Part shown: positions 49,590-57,500 of the stretch, one piece after another | Layout: every line of letters starts with the position of its first letter | How positions within the stretch are numbered: the first letter of the stretch is position 1 | Source of the DNA: JAVBUY01 sp031552735 | GTDB taxonomy: Bacteria; Bacillota; Clostridia; Christensenellales; Aristaeellaceae | Direction: 5' to 3' | Assembly: GCA_031552735.1 (NCBI GenBank) | Contig: JAVBMF010000005.1 | Coordinates: 1 to 64,000 of the forward strand | DNA length: 64,000 bases | The notes under the pieces: generated by a model | Databases searched by the model: none | What the model saw: only the letters and a program-made list of their open reading frames with translations | Told to the model about the DNA's origin: nothing | Program-made: the position numbers and the translations under genes

Positions 49590-50144
49590 TTACGTGTTGT
49601 GTCTATATGCCGCCGGGCCGAGCTGGTACAGATCGTTGCCTTGGCTGTCGATGGCGACAATCAGTGGCAGATCAACCACCTCAAGCCGGAAGATTGCCTC
49701 CGCACCCAATTCCGCAAAGGCCACCACATCGCAGCGCCGCACGCAGCGCGCGATCAGCGCGCCCGCGCCGCCGGTCGCCGCCAAATACACCGCACCGGTT
49801 TCGCGCATCGCCACCTTAACTGCCTCGCTGCGCTGCCCCTTGCCGATCATCACCAGCAGCCCAGCCGAAAGCAGCATCGGTGTGTGCGTGTCCATGCGCC
49901 CGCTGGTGGTCGGCCCGCACGCGCCGATCACCTGCCCGGGTTGCGCGGGGCAAGGTCCCGCATAGTACACCGCCTGCCCGCGCCAGTCCACTGGCCAGCT
50001 TTCCCCCGCCGCTCGCATCGCCGCCATGCGCTGGTGCGCGGCGTCGCGCGCGGTGTAGATCACACCGCTCATTAGCACGCTGTCGCCTGCCCGAAGCTCC
50101 GCCAGCGCCTCTCGCGTGGTCGGCGTCACGATGCGTTTTTCCAT
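49590..50144 (-). CDS. Class I fumarate hydratase-type, beta subunit
   Basis: This 184-residue protein is the C-terminal-type (beta) subunit of an iron-sulfur hydro-lyase, either fumarase or L(+)-tartrate dehydratase. It interconverts fumarate and malate with the alpha subunit encoded just upstream. The family motif G-A-C-G-P-T-T-S-G-R-M-D lies near 74-85, with A-A-T-G-G-A-G-A near 119-126. The neighbouring alpha subunit supplies the cluster cysteines. AGGAGG precedes the ATG, and the alpha gene ends 9 bases before. Fumarase and tartrate dehydratase cannot be separated by eye; fumarase is more common. Confidence 0.88.
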   Translation of the reverse strand: MEKRIVTPTTREALAELRAGDSVLMSGVIYTARDAAHQRMAAMRAAGESWPVDWRGQAVYYAGPCPAQPGQVIGACGPTTSGRMDTHTPMLLSAGLLVMIGKGQRSEAVKVAMRETGAVYLAATGGAGALIARCVRRCDVVAFAELGAEAIFRLEVVDLPLIVAIDSQGNDLYQLGPAAYRHNT

Positions 50145-50153
50145 GTTGTCCTC

Positions 50154-50993
50154 CTATATCGTCGCGCGCGCGTGGCGACACGCGTGGCATTGCATATTGA
50201 TAGCCACCGGCAGGCACGCCAGATGCGTGGGCATTTGCGCGCACAGCACGGCCAGCGCGGTGGTGTCGCCGCCCAGTCCCTGCGGGCCGATGCCCAACGC
50301 GTTGATTTTTTCGAGCAGCTCACCTTCCAGCGCCGCCATTTCCGCATCTGGAGAAGGCGCGCCCAGATCGCGCAGCAGTTGCCGCTTTGCCAGCAGCATG
50401 GCCGACTCGGCGGTGCCGCCAATGCCCACGCCAAGTACCACCGGCGGGCACGGATTCGCACCCGCATCGCGCGCCGTTGCCACCACCGCGTCAATGACGC
50501 CCTGTCGCCCCTGCGATGGGCTGAGCATGACCAAGCGACTCATGTTCTCGCTGCCGCCTCCCTTGGGTGCGACGGTTACATCTATCATCTCCCCCGCTGT
50601 CAGCCGCACATGCAGCACCGCCGGGGTGTTGTCGCAGGTGTTTTTCCTGTCCAGCGCGGTCAGCATCGACTTGCGAAAGCAGCCCTTCTGGTATGCGTCA
50701 CGCACGCCCTGGTTCACCGCGTCCTCCAGCAGTCCGCCGGTTAAACGCACATCCTGCCCGATATCCAGAAACACCACCGCGACGCCGGTATCCTGGCACA
50801 GCGGCACACGCCCAGCGCAGGCTATCCGATCGTTTTCGATGATCTGCCGCAGGATATCACGACCCACCGGCGAGCGCTCGGCGTGTTCGGCGCGCATCAG
50901 CGCGGCCAGCACATCGTCGCCTACCTGACAGCAGGACGCGAGAAACAGTTCTTTCACTGTCTGCGCCACAACCGCCACCGATATCTCCCGCAT
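50154..50993 (-). CDS. Class I fumarate hydratase-type, alpha subunit
   Basis: This 279-residue alpha subunit of a two-part 4Fe-4S hydro-lyase carries L-C-Q-D-T-G near 65-70 (cluster cysteine 66), then A-P-K-G-G-G-S-E-N near 144-152, and V-G-I-G-G-T-A-E near 190-197. These are conserved in class I fumarases and tartrate dehydratases. It acts in the cytoplasm in the reductive or oxidative C4 branch and is oxygen-sensitive, fitting an anaerobe. The ATG at 50993 follows GGAGGG; the longer frame upstream would enter the promoter. Its promoter overlaps that of the divergent helicase gene. Confidence 0.9.
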   Translation of the reverse strand: MREISVAVVAQTVKELFLASCCQVGDDVLAALMRAEHAERSPVGRDILRQIIENDRIACAGRVPLCQDTGVAVVFLDIGQDVRLTGGLLEDAVNQGVRDAYQKGCFRKSMLTALDRKNTCDNTPAVLHVRLTAGEMIDVTVAPKGGGSENMSRLVMLSPSQGRQGVIDAVVATARDAGANPCPPVVLGVGIGGTAESAMLLAKRQLLRDLGAPSPDAEMAALEGELLEKINALGIGPQGLGGDTTALAVLCAQMPTHLACLPVAINMQCHACRHARATI

Positions 50994-51027
50994 GTGATTC
51001 CCTCCGCTAACTCCAATAGTTGCCAGC

Positions 51028-51068
51028 AGTATACCACAGTTTGCTTGCGCGGCAAAGTGTGGTATACT
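51028..51068. promoter_or_regulatory. Symmetric overlapping divergent promoters (fumarase / helicase)
   Basis: A perfect 10-bp inverted repeat, GTATACCACA (51029-51038) and TGTGGTATAC (51058-51067), encloses both promoters. Plus strand: TTTGCT (51040-51045), 17 bases, TATACT (51063-51068). Minus strand: TTTGCC (51051-51056), 17 bases, TATACT (51028-51033). The two polymerase sites overlap almost fully. Confidence 0.7.
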
Positions 51069-51115
51069 ATCATGACGTCGTTTTGGCGGCGATTCTTTAA
51101 GACAGGAAAAACAGC

Positions 51116-52447
51116 ATGACCTTTCAAGACTTACATTTGATTCCCCCGCTGCTGGCGGCCATCCGCGCTTCCGGATACACCGAGCCCACGCCGATTCAGC
51201 GCCAGACCATTCCACTGGTGCTCACAGGCCGCGATGTGCTGGGCTGCGCGCAAACCGGCACCGGCAAGACCGCCGCCTTTGCGCTGCCGATGTTGCAACT
51301 GCTGTCGCAGCGCCCGGTGCAGGGCCGCCCGATCCGCGCGCTCATTTTAACGCCGACGCGCGAGCTGGCGCACCAAATCTATGACAACTTCGTGGCCTAT
51401 GGCGCTAAACTGGGGCTAAAGTCCACAGTGATCTACGGCGGCGTCGCGCAAAAGCCGCAGACCGATGCTTTAACGCGGGGTGTGGACATCCTGATCGCCA
51501 CGCCCGGTCGCCTCAACGACCTGATTGGCCAGGGCTTTATCCGGCTGGACAAGCTGGAAATCTTCGTGCTGGACGAAGCCGACCGCATGCTGGACATGGG
51601 GTTCATCCACGATGTACGCCGTGTGCTGACGCACCTGCCGGCAAAGCGGCAAACACTGTTCTTCTCGGCCACCATGCCCGGCGAGGTCGAGAAACTGGCC
51701 AACACCATCCTGCGCGATCCCTCCACCGTCAAGGTGGATCCGGTGACCAGCACGGTGGACAGCATCTCGCAGTCGCTCTACATGGTGGACAAAGCCAACA
51801 AGAAATTGCTGCTGGCCTCGCTGCTGAAAAAGCCGGAGGTCGAGAGCGCGTTGGTCTTTGTGCGCACCAAGCACGGCGCCGACCGTGTCGTCAAAGAGCT
51901 GGCGCACGAGGGCATCGAAAGCCGTGCCATTCACGGCGACAAGTCGCAGGGCGCGCGCCTAGAAGCGCTTGGCGCGTTCAAGTCCGGCGCGATCCGCGTG
52001 CTGGTTGCCACCGACATCGCCGCGCGCGGCATCGATATCGCCGGACTGTCGCACGTGTTCAACTACGACCTGCCCAACGAGCCCGAAGCCTACATCCACC
52101 GCATTGGCCGCACCGGTCGCGCCGGGTTGTCCGGCGATTCCATCAGCTTCTGCTGCATTGACGAGGTCAAGCAACTGCGCGACATCGAGAAGCACATCGG
52201 CAAGCGCATTCCGCGTCTGGAAAGCCCGTGGCCGATGGAGGTGCTGACGCCCAGCGAGCCCAAACCGCGTCCGCCTCGCCCGGGAAAACAAGCCGCGCAG
52301 CAGCCCGCGCGCCCGGCCAAACTGGGCATGGACGGCAATCCGCTGCGCGCGCCACGTCCGCACACACCGCACACACCGCCGACCGGCACGTCCACCGCGT
52401 CCATCCCCGGCCGTCACCGCCGCCGCAGAAAACCGGGCAAAGCATAG
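51116..52447 (+). CDS. DEAD-box ATP-dependent RNA helicase (RhlE type)
   Basis: This 443-residue RNA helicase has all core motifs in order: the Q motif (G-Y-T-E-P-T-P-I-Q), Walker A (A-Q-T-G-T-G-K-T, about 45-52), P-T-R-E-L-A, T-P-G-R-L, D-E-A-D, S-A-T, A-R-G-I-D, and H-R-I-G-R-T-G-R. The C-terminal tail of about 70 residues is rich in Pro, Arg, His and Lys and ends in a cluster of Arg and Lys (R-H-R-R-R-R-K-P-G-K), typical of RhlE/CshA-type RNA-binding tails. It probably remodels ribosomal or messenger RNA. It is transcribed divergently from the fumarase genes. Confidence 0.93.
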   Translation: MTFQDLHLIPPLLAAIRASGYTEPTPIQRQTIPLVLTGRDVLGCAQTGTGKTAAFALPMLQLLSQRPVQGRPIRALILTPTRELAHQIYDNFVAYGAKLGLKSTVIYGGVAQKPQTDALTRGVDILIATPGRLNDLIGQGFIRLDKLEIFVLDEADRMLDMGFIHDVRRVLTHLPAKRQTLFFSATMPGEVEKLANTILRDPSTVKVDPVTSTVDSISQSLYMVDKANKKLLLASLLKKPEVESALVFVRTKHGADRVVKELAHEGIESRAIHGDKSQGARLEALGAFKSGAIRVLVATDIAARGIDIAGLSHVFNYDLPNEPEAYIHRIGRTGRAGLSGDSISFCCIDEVKQLRDIEKHIGKRIPRLESPWPMEVLTPSEPKPRPPRPGKQAAQQPARPAKLGMDGNPLRAPRPHTPHTPPTGTSTASIPGRHRRRRKPGKA

Positions 52448-52518
52448 TCCTTTCTTGCTTTTTTGCGGCGCATTCAAGTATAATATTTCAATACCAACAT
52501 CGCAACAGGAGGGTTCCC

Positions 52519-54222
52519 ATGCAGGAGGTAAACGGCGCGCACACCAATTTTATTTGGGAGATCATTCGCCAGGATTTGGACGCGGGGCGCTGCTCACAAG
52601 TCCATACCCGCCTGCCCCCGGAACCCAACGGCTGGCTGCACATCGGCCATGCCAAGAACATCTATGTAAACGCGGGCGCGGCGCTGCAATTTGGCGGGCT
52701 GCTCAACCTGCGCTTTGACGACACCAACCCCACCAAGGAAGAGCAGGCGTTTGTCGATGGCATCCAGAACGACATCCGCTGGCTGGGCTACGAGTGGAAC
52801 GGCGGCTTGTTCTTCGGTTCAAGCTACTTCCCGCAGTGCTACGAGTTGGCCGAGAAGCTGATCTTGGACGGCAAAGCCTACGTCTGCGATCTGCCGCAGG
52901 AAGAAATGCGCCAGATGCGCGGCACGCTGACCGCACCCGGTCAGAACAGCCCCTACCGCGACCGCTCCGTCGAAGAAAATCTCGATCTGTTCCGCCGCAT
53001 GCGTGCCGGGGAGTTTCCCAACGGCGCGCGGGTGCTGCGCGCGAAGATCGACATGGCCTCGCCCAATATCAACATGCGCGATCCCGCGCTGTACCGTATT
53101 TTGCACCTGTCGCATCACCAGACCGGCGATACCTGGTGCATCTACCCCATGTACGACTTCGCGCACCCCATCCAGGACGCGATCGAAGGCATCACGCACT
53201 CAATGTGCTCGTTGGAGTACGAGGATCACCGCCCGCTGTACAATTGGGTGATCGAGGCCTGTGAGTTTCCGAACCACCCGCGCCAGATCGAGTACGCCCG
53301 ACTGAACCTGACCCGCACCATCATGTCCAAGCGCTACCTGCGCAAACTGGTGGAGGAAGGCTATGTCGCCGGTTGGGACGATCCGCGCATGCCCACGCTG
53401 GCGGGAATGCGCCGCCGAGGCTATACGCCCGAAGCAATTCGCGATTTTGTGGAGCGCGCCGGGGTGGCCAAGGCCGACTCGGTGGTCGAACTGGCGCTGC
53501 TGGAGCACTGCGTGCGCGAAAACCTCGGCTCGGTCGCGGCGCGCGCAATGGCGGTGCTGCATCCGCTGAAAGTGACGCTGACCAACTGGCCCGAAGGGCA
53601 AACCGACACGCTGACGCTGGAAAACCACCCCGACCATCCCGAGATGGGCGAGCGGCAGGTCACTTTCGGCAAGCATCTGTACATCGAGCAGGAGGACTTC
53701 CTGATCGATCCGCCCAAGAAGTTCTTCCGCCTATTCCCCGGCGGCGAGGTGCGGCTGAAGGGCGCGTACATCATCCGCTGCGACGAGGTCATTCAAGCTG
53801 CCGACGGCAATCCGATCGAACTGAAGTGCACCGTCGATCTGTCCAGCAAGTCGGGCAGCGAGGGTGCGGCGCGCAAGGTCAAGGGCACGCTGCACTGGGT
53901 GCACGCCGCCGACGCGGCAGCGTTCGAGGCGCGGCTGTATGAGCCGCTGCTCAACGACGAAAGCACTGTGGAAGAGGATGCCGAGGGCGCGGAAAACACC
54001 GCCATTGACAAAAAGGACTTCATCGCGCGGCTCAATCCGGAGTCGCTGACCATCGTTCAGGGCTTTCTGGAACCGTCGCTGGCCAAAGCGCGGCCCGGTG
54101 ACAAGTTCCAGTTCCTGCGCGTCGGCTACTTCTGCGCCGATCCGGACTCCACGCCGGAACGCCCGGTCTTTAACCGCACCGTTAGCCTGAAAGACGGCTA
54201 CAAACCGACCCAGCAACCGTAA
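52519..54222 (+). CDS. glnS: Glutaminyl-tRNA synthetase
   Basis: GlnRS charges tRNA-Gln directly with glutamine. The 567-residue product has the class I HIGH motif in P-N-G-W-L-H-I-G-H-A-K-N (about 34-45), a KMSKS equivalent in I-M-S-K-R-Y near 273-278, and the beta-barrel anticodon-binding domain from about 345 to the end. The opening I-W-E-I-I-R-Q-D-L is typical of GlnRS rather than GluRS. The ATG at 52519 follows AGGAGG; a TATAAT -10 lies at 52479-52484. gltX follows by 13 bases. Many Bacillota lack GlnRS and use GatCAB instead, so its presence is a useful lineage marker. Confidence 0.95.
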   Translation: MQEVNGAHTNFIWEIIRQDLDAGRCSQVHTRLPPEPNGWLHIGHAKNIYVNAGAALQFGGLLNLRFDDTNPTKEEQAFVDGIQNDIRWLGYEWNGGLFFGSSYFPQCYELAEKLILDGKAYVCDLPQEEMRQMRGTLTAPGQNSPYRDRSVEENLDLFRRMRAGEFPNGARVLRAKIDMASPNINMRDPALYRILHLSHHQTGDTWCIYPMYDFAHPIQDAIEGITHSMCSLEYEDHRPLYNWVIEACEFPNHPRQIEYARLNLTRTIMSKRYLRKLVEEGYVAGWDDPRMPTLAGMRRRGYTPEAIRDFVERAGVAKADSVVELALLEHCVRENLGSVAARAMAVLHPLKVTLTNWPEGQTDTLTLENHPDHPEMGERQVTFGKHLYIEQEDFLIDPPKKFFRLFPGGEVRLKGAYIIRCDEVIQAADGNPIELKCTVDLSSKSGSEGAARKVKGTLHWVHAADAAAFEARLYEPLLNDESTVEEDAEGAENTAIDKKDFIARLNPESLTIVQGFLEPSLAKARPGDKFQFLRVGYFCADPDSTPERPVFNRTVSLKDGYKPTQQP

Positions 54223-54235
54223 GAAGGAGCGCCCT

Positions 54236-55696
54236 ATGAGCCAAACCGTCCGCACACGCTTTGCCCCCAGCCCCACCGGCTACCTGCATCTGGGCGGCCT
54301 GCGCACCGCGCTGTATACCTATCTGTTCGCTAAGAAGCACGGCGGCACGTTCATCCTGCGCATCGAGGACACCGACCAGGAGCGCGAAGTGCCCGGCGCG
54401 GTGGATTTGATCTATCAATCGCTGCGCGCGGCAGGGCTGCTCTACGATGAGGGCCCGGATGTCGGCGGCGATTACGGCCCCTACATCCAGACCCAACGCC
54501 GCGACCTGTACCCGAAGTACGCCATGGAACTGGTGCAGAAGGGCGGCGCATACCCCTGTTTCTGCACCAAAGAGCAGCTTGACACGAAGCGCGCCGCTGC
54601 CGAGGCGAAGGGCGAAACCTACAAGTATGACAAGACCTGTCTGCACATTCCAGCGGAAGAAGCGCAGCGACGCATCGCCGCCGGTGAACCCTACGTCATC
54701 CGGCAAAATGTGCCGCTGACCGGCACCGCCAGCTTTGACGATGTGCTCTATGGGCATGTGGAAGTCGATTGCGACACGCTGGACGACAACGTGCTAATGA
54801 AGGCTGACGGCCTGCCCACCTACAACTTTGCCAATGTGGTCGATGATCACCTGATGGCCATCACGCACGTGATGCGCGGCACCGAATACCTCTCCTCCGC
54901 GCCCAAGTATAACCTGCTGTATCAGTCCTTCGGCTGGACGCCGCCCACCTATGTGCATCTGCCTGTGGTGATGAAGGACGCAACGCGCAAACTGTCCAAA
55001 CGCTATGGCGATCCGTCGTTCGAGGATCTGCTGGCGATGGGCTATCTGCGCGACGCGGTCATCAACTTCATCGCGCTCTTAGGCTGGAGCCCGGGCACCG
55101 AGCAGGAGTTTTTCTCCCTCGCCGAGCTGGAGCAGGTGTTTGACGTGCACGGCCTGAACAAAGCGCCGTCGATCTTCGACATGAACAAGCTGACCTGGTT
55201 CAATGCCGAGTACATGCGCAAGCTGCCCTTTGACGAGTACTTTGCGCTGGCCAAGCCGTGGCTCACGCAGGCGCTTGACCCCGACAAATTCGACCTGCGT
55301 CGTCTGGCCGAGTTACTGCAAGGCCGCACCGAGGTGCTGAACCGCCTGCCGGGCATGGTTGATTTTCTGGCGGCGATGCCCGATTACGACTTGGCACTGT
55401 ATACGCACCAGAAGATGAAAACAAACCCCGAAGTCGCGCTGACCGCCATTGACCTCGTGCTGCCGGTGCTGGAACAGCAAACCGAATGGACCGAAGCCGC
55501 GCTGCATGAGCGCCTGATGGCTGCCATCGCCGCGTCGGGCATGAAGAACGGTCAGGTGCTCTGGCCGGTGCGCATTGCGATGACCGGGCGCGAGTCTACG
55601 CCGGGCGGCGCCATTGAGATGGCCTACCTGCTGGGCAAGGAAGAGACGCTGCGTCGCCTAGAGGCCGCGAAAGTCAGATTGGCCGACGCTGCATAG
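54236..55696 (+). CDS. gltX: Glutamyl-tRNA synthetase
   Basis: GluRS charges tRNA-Glu with glutamate. The 486-residue product has F-A-P-S-P-T-G-Y-L-H-L-G-G (HIGH region, about 9-21), D-D-H-L-M-A-I-T-H-V-M-R-G near 202-214, and the KMSKS equivalent R-K-L-S-K-R-Y near 250-256. A helical anticodon-binding domain forms the C-terminal part. Length matches bacterial GluRS. GAAGGAG precedes the ATG. It is cotranscribed with glnS and followed by a terminator. Confidence 0.96.
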   Translation: MSQTVRTRFAPSPTGYLHLGGLRTALYTYLFAKKHGGTFILRIEDTDQEREVPGAVDLIYQSLRAAGLLYDEGPDVGGDYGPYIQTQRRDLYPKYAMELVQKGGAYPCFCTKEQLDTKRAAAEAKGETYKYDKTCLHIPAEEAQRRIAAGEPYVIRQNVPLTGTASFDDVLYGHVEVDCDTLDDNVLMKADGLPTYNFANVVDDHLMAITHVMRGTEYLSSAPKYNLLYQSFGWTPPTYVHLPVVMKDATRKLSKRYGDPSFEDLLAMGYLRDAVINFIALLGWSPGTEQEFFSLAELEQVFDVHGLNKAPSIFDMNKLTWFNAEYMRKLPFDEYFALAKPWLTQALDPDKFDLRRLAELLQGRTEVLNRLPGMVDFLAAMPDYDLALYTHQKMKTNPEVALTAIDLVLPVLEQQTEWTEAALHERLMAAIAASGMKNGQVLWPVRIAMTGRESTPGGAIEMAYLLGKEETLRRLEAAKVRLADAA

Positions 55697-55701
55697 CATA
55701 A

Positions 55702-55735
55702 AAAAATCGCCGCGCGCTGCTGCGGCGGTTTTTTT
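55702..55735 (+). terminator. Terminator after gltX
   Basis: CGCCGC (55708-55713) pairs with GCGGCG (55722-55727), extended by A-T and wobble pairs, then seven T. Confidence 0.9.
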
Positions 55736-55754
55736 GTCTATATTTTTCATAGAC
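55736..55754. promoter_or_regulatory. Operator 1 of the DUF2087/GIY-YIG gene
   Basis: GTCTAT-N7-ATAGAC, a 19-bp inverted repeat ending two bases before the -35. It is identical in architecture to operator 2, exactly 50 bp away. Confidence 0.65.
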
Positions 55755-55756
55755 GC

Positions 55757-55785
55757 TTGACGAATGTTTTTCTGTGTGATATCAT
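55757..55785 (+). promoter_or_regulatory. Promoter of the DUF2087/GIY-YIG gene
   Basis: TTGACG at 55757-55762 and TATCAT at 55780-55785 are separated by 17 bases. Operators lie immediately on each side. Confidence 0.75.
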
Positions 55786-55804
55786 GTCTATGAAAATCAT
55801 AGAC
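55786..55804. promoter_or_regulatory. Operator 2 of the DUF2087/GIY-YIG gene
   Basis: GTCTATGA-AAA-TCATAGAC, a perfect 8-3-8 palindrome starting right after the -10, so a bound protein would cover the transcript start. Confidence 0.7.
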
Positions 55805-55815
55805 GGGGTGATCCC

Positions 55816-56871
55816 ATGACCGATTCCTGGCGCGCGCGCCTGCTGGACGCCAGCCAAGCCGAGCTGCAACGCGGCTATAACGCCGCGCACCATTGCCTGT
55901 TTTGTGCCGCGACCTCGGCCAACGAGGCTGCCGCCCGCGCACATCTTGCCAGCGCACATGGCGATGCGCTCTCCGCGCTGTTGGCGCTGGATAAGTCTTT
56001 TACCGGCCTGACCGATACGCAGAAAGAGCTGATCGCGCTATGGCGCGATGGCACGAGCGACACCGACATCGCCAACGCGCGCGGTGTATCAACTTCCACC
56101 TTGCGCAACCAACGCTTTGCGCTGCGCGAGCGGGAGCGCTCGGCACGCGTGCTGTTGGCCACCCTATCGCTGGCCGGATTGAGCACGCAGGGGCAGCGCA
56201 GCACATCTATCAAATCCATAGACGAATCGGATCGCTACTTTCAGGACGGTAAGCTGGTCACCCTGCCCGCCCGCACCGCCAAGCGCATCGCGGTGCTGCG
56301 CCGCCTAGCGAGTGTGCTGGCGCTCAACCGCCGCTATACCGAGCGCGATCTCAAGGAAATCTACGCGCCGATCTGGCCCGACCACGCCTACATCCGCCGC
56401 GAGCTGGTCGATGCGCGCCTGCTGCAACGCACGCCCAGCGGCAGCGCCTACTGGCTGGCCGCGCAGCCCGGTCAATACACCACCATCGACGAGGAGGGAA
56501 ACGATATGCCTATCGACAAAAAAGCCGCCAAGCTTGCCTATAAGAGCACCATTACCCCTATGGGCATCTACTGCCTGACAGACACGCACACCGGCCGCAG
56601 CGTCATCGCCGCCGAAAAGAACCTGAACAGTGTGTTCAGCCGTTTTCGCTTCATGATGGGCGGCAGCGGCCCGCAACCCGCTGGTCCGTTCAGCGATCCA
56701 CAGCTCTACGCCGACTACAAGGATCACCCGGACGCCTTTGAGCTGGCCATTCTGGAGCAGGTCGATACCGCGAAATGCGCCAGCTATGAGGAGGCGGTCG
56801 ATAAACTGGAGCAACTGTGCAAAGGCATGGCGTCGCGCTATGCCGATCGCCCCCAGTATTTGTACAAATAA
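55816..56871 (+). CDS. Zinc finger-HTH-DUF2087-GIY-YIG fusion, putative autoregulator
   Basis: This 351-residue protein joins four parts. Residues 27-48 form a C2H2-like pattern (C27-x2-C30-x12-H43-x4-H48). Residues 64-108 look like a LuxR-type helix-turn-helix (L-T-D-T-Q-K-E-L-I-A-L-W, then D-T-D-I-A-N-A-R-G-V-S-T-S-T-L-R-N-Q). Residues 144-214 match DUF2087 (G-K-L-V-T-L-P-A-R-T-A-K-R-I-A-V-L). Residues 248-316 resemble a GIY-YIG domain (G250-I-Y) in which the second Tyr-Ile-Gly triplet reads Val-Ile-Ala, so nuclease activity is doubtful. The palindromic operators around its promoter suggest autoregulation. It stands alone with its own promoter; its biological signal is unknown. Confidence 0.78.
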   Translation: MTDSWRARLLDASQAELQRGYNAAHHCLFCAATSANEAAARAHLASAHGDALSALLALDKSFTGLTDTQKELIALWRDGTSDTDIANARGVSTSTLRNQRFALRERERSARVLLATLSLAGLSTQGQRSTSIKSIDESDRYFQDGKLVTLPARTAKRIAVLRRLASVLALNRRYTERDLKEIYAPIWPDHAYIRRELVDARLLQRTPSGSAYWLAAQPGQYTTIDEEGNDMPIDKKAAKLAYKSTITPMGIYCLTDTHTGRSVIAAEKNLNSVFSRFRFMMGGSGPQPAGPFSDPQLYADYKDHPDAFELAILEQVDTAKCASYEEAVDKLEQLCKGMASRYADRPQYLYK

Positions 56872-56874
56872 TCG

Positions 56875-56903
56875 TTGCAAATCGCGCTTGCTGCTGATAT
56901 AAT
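56875..56903 (+). promoter_or_regulatory. Promoter of rpsF-ssb-rpsR
   Basis: TTGCAA at 56875-56880 and TATAAT at 56898-56903 are separated by 17 bases. It starts just after the stop of the upstream gene. Confidence 0.85.
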
Positions 56904-56911
56904 ACATATTC

Positions 56912-56954
56912 GGCACATCCTTGCTCTGCGCGCGTGACGCAGGGCCTTATGTCC
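56912..56954 (+). promoter_or_regulatory. Candidate S6:S18-binding leader hairpin
   Basis: The rpsF leader can fold into a long interrupted hairpin with CTGCG/CGCAG as the inner stem and GGCACAT against ATGTCC as the outer stem. rpsF leaders in many bacteria carry an RNA motif bound by the S6:S18 complex for feedback control. The position fits; the exact motif was not verified. Confidence 0.4.
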
Positions 56955-56974
56955 AAAAGGAGGTGAAAGGATCA

Positions 56975-57472
56975 ATGAACAAGTACGAAACCATCTACAT
57001 CATCAACGCAGCGATGGAGGAAGGCGCCCGTAAGGAGCTGATCGTCAAGTTCAACGATCTGGTGACCGCCAACGGCGGCCAGATCGAAAAGGTGGATGAG
57101 TGGGGCAAGCGCCGCTTGGCCTATCCCATCGACGACATGAACGACGGCTACTACGTGCTGATGCTGTTCTCCGCGCAGCCCGAGCTCCCCAAGGAGTTCG
57201 CCCGTAACCTGCAAAACAACGAAAACATCCTTCGCTATCTGATCAAGAAGCAAGAGGAAAAGCGCAGCGTCGTCAAGCCCCGCCCGGCTGGCGCCCGTCC
57301 GTACGCGGCCTTCCCGCCGCCCGACGCGCCGTCCGCCGATGCCGAGGAAACCGCCGCTCCGGCTCCCCAGGCCGAGCCCGCCCCTGTGGCGCAAGCCGAA
57401 GTGGCCGCTCCGGTCGCGGAAGTCGAGCAGCCCGCCCAGGCACCGACCGAGCAGGTCGATGAGCAGGCGTAA
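56975..57472 (+). CDS. rpsF: 30S ribosomal protein S6 with extended C-terminal tail
   Basis: S6 binds the central domain of 16S rRNA together with S18. The first roughly 95 residues are normal S6: Y-E-T-I-Y-I-I, W-G-K-R-R-L-A-Y-P-I near 45-54, G-Y-Y-V-L-M-L-F, and N-E-N-I-L-R-Y-L-I. S6 is usually about 95-100 residues in this group; this one has 165, with a tail of about 60 residues made almost only of Ala, Pro, Glu, Val and Gln. AAGGAGG precedes the ATG. It heads the conserved rpsF-ssb-rpsR operon. Confidence 0.96.
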   Translation: MNKYETIYIINAAMEEGARKELIVKFNDLVTANGGQIEKVDEWGKRRLAYPIDDMNDGYYVLMLFSAQPELPKEFARNLQNNENILRYLIKKQEEKRSVVKPRPAGARPYAAFPPPDAPSADAEETAAPAPQAEPAPVAQAEVAAPVAEVEQPAQAPTEQVDEQA

Positions 57473-57500
57473 CCCCTTCAACAAAAGGCAGGTGTGACGC

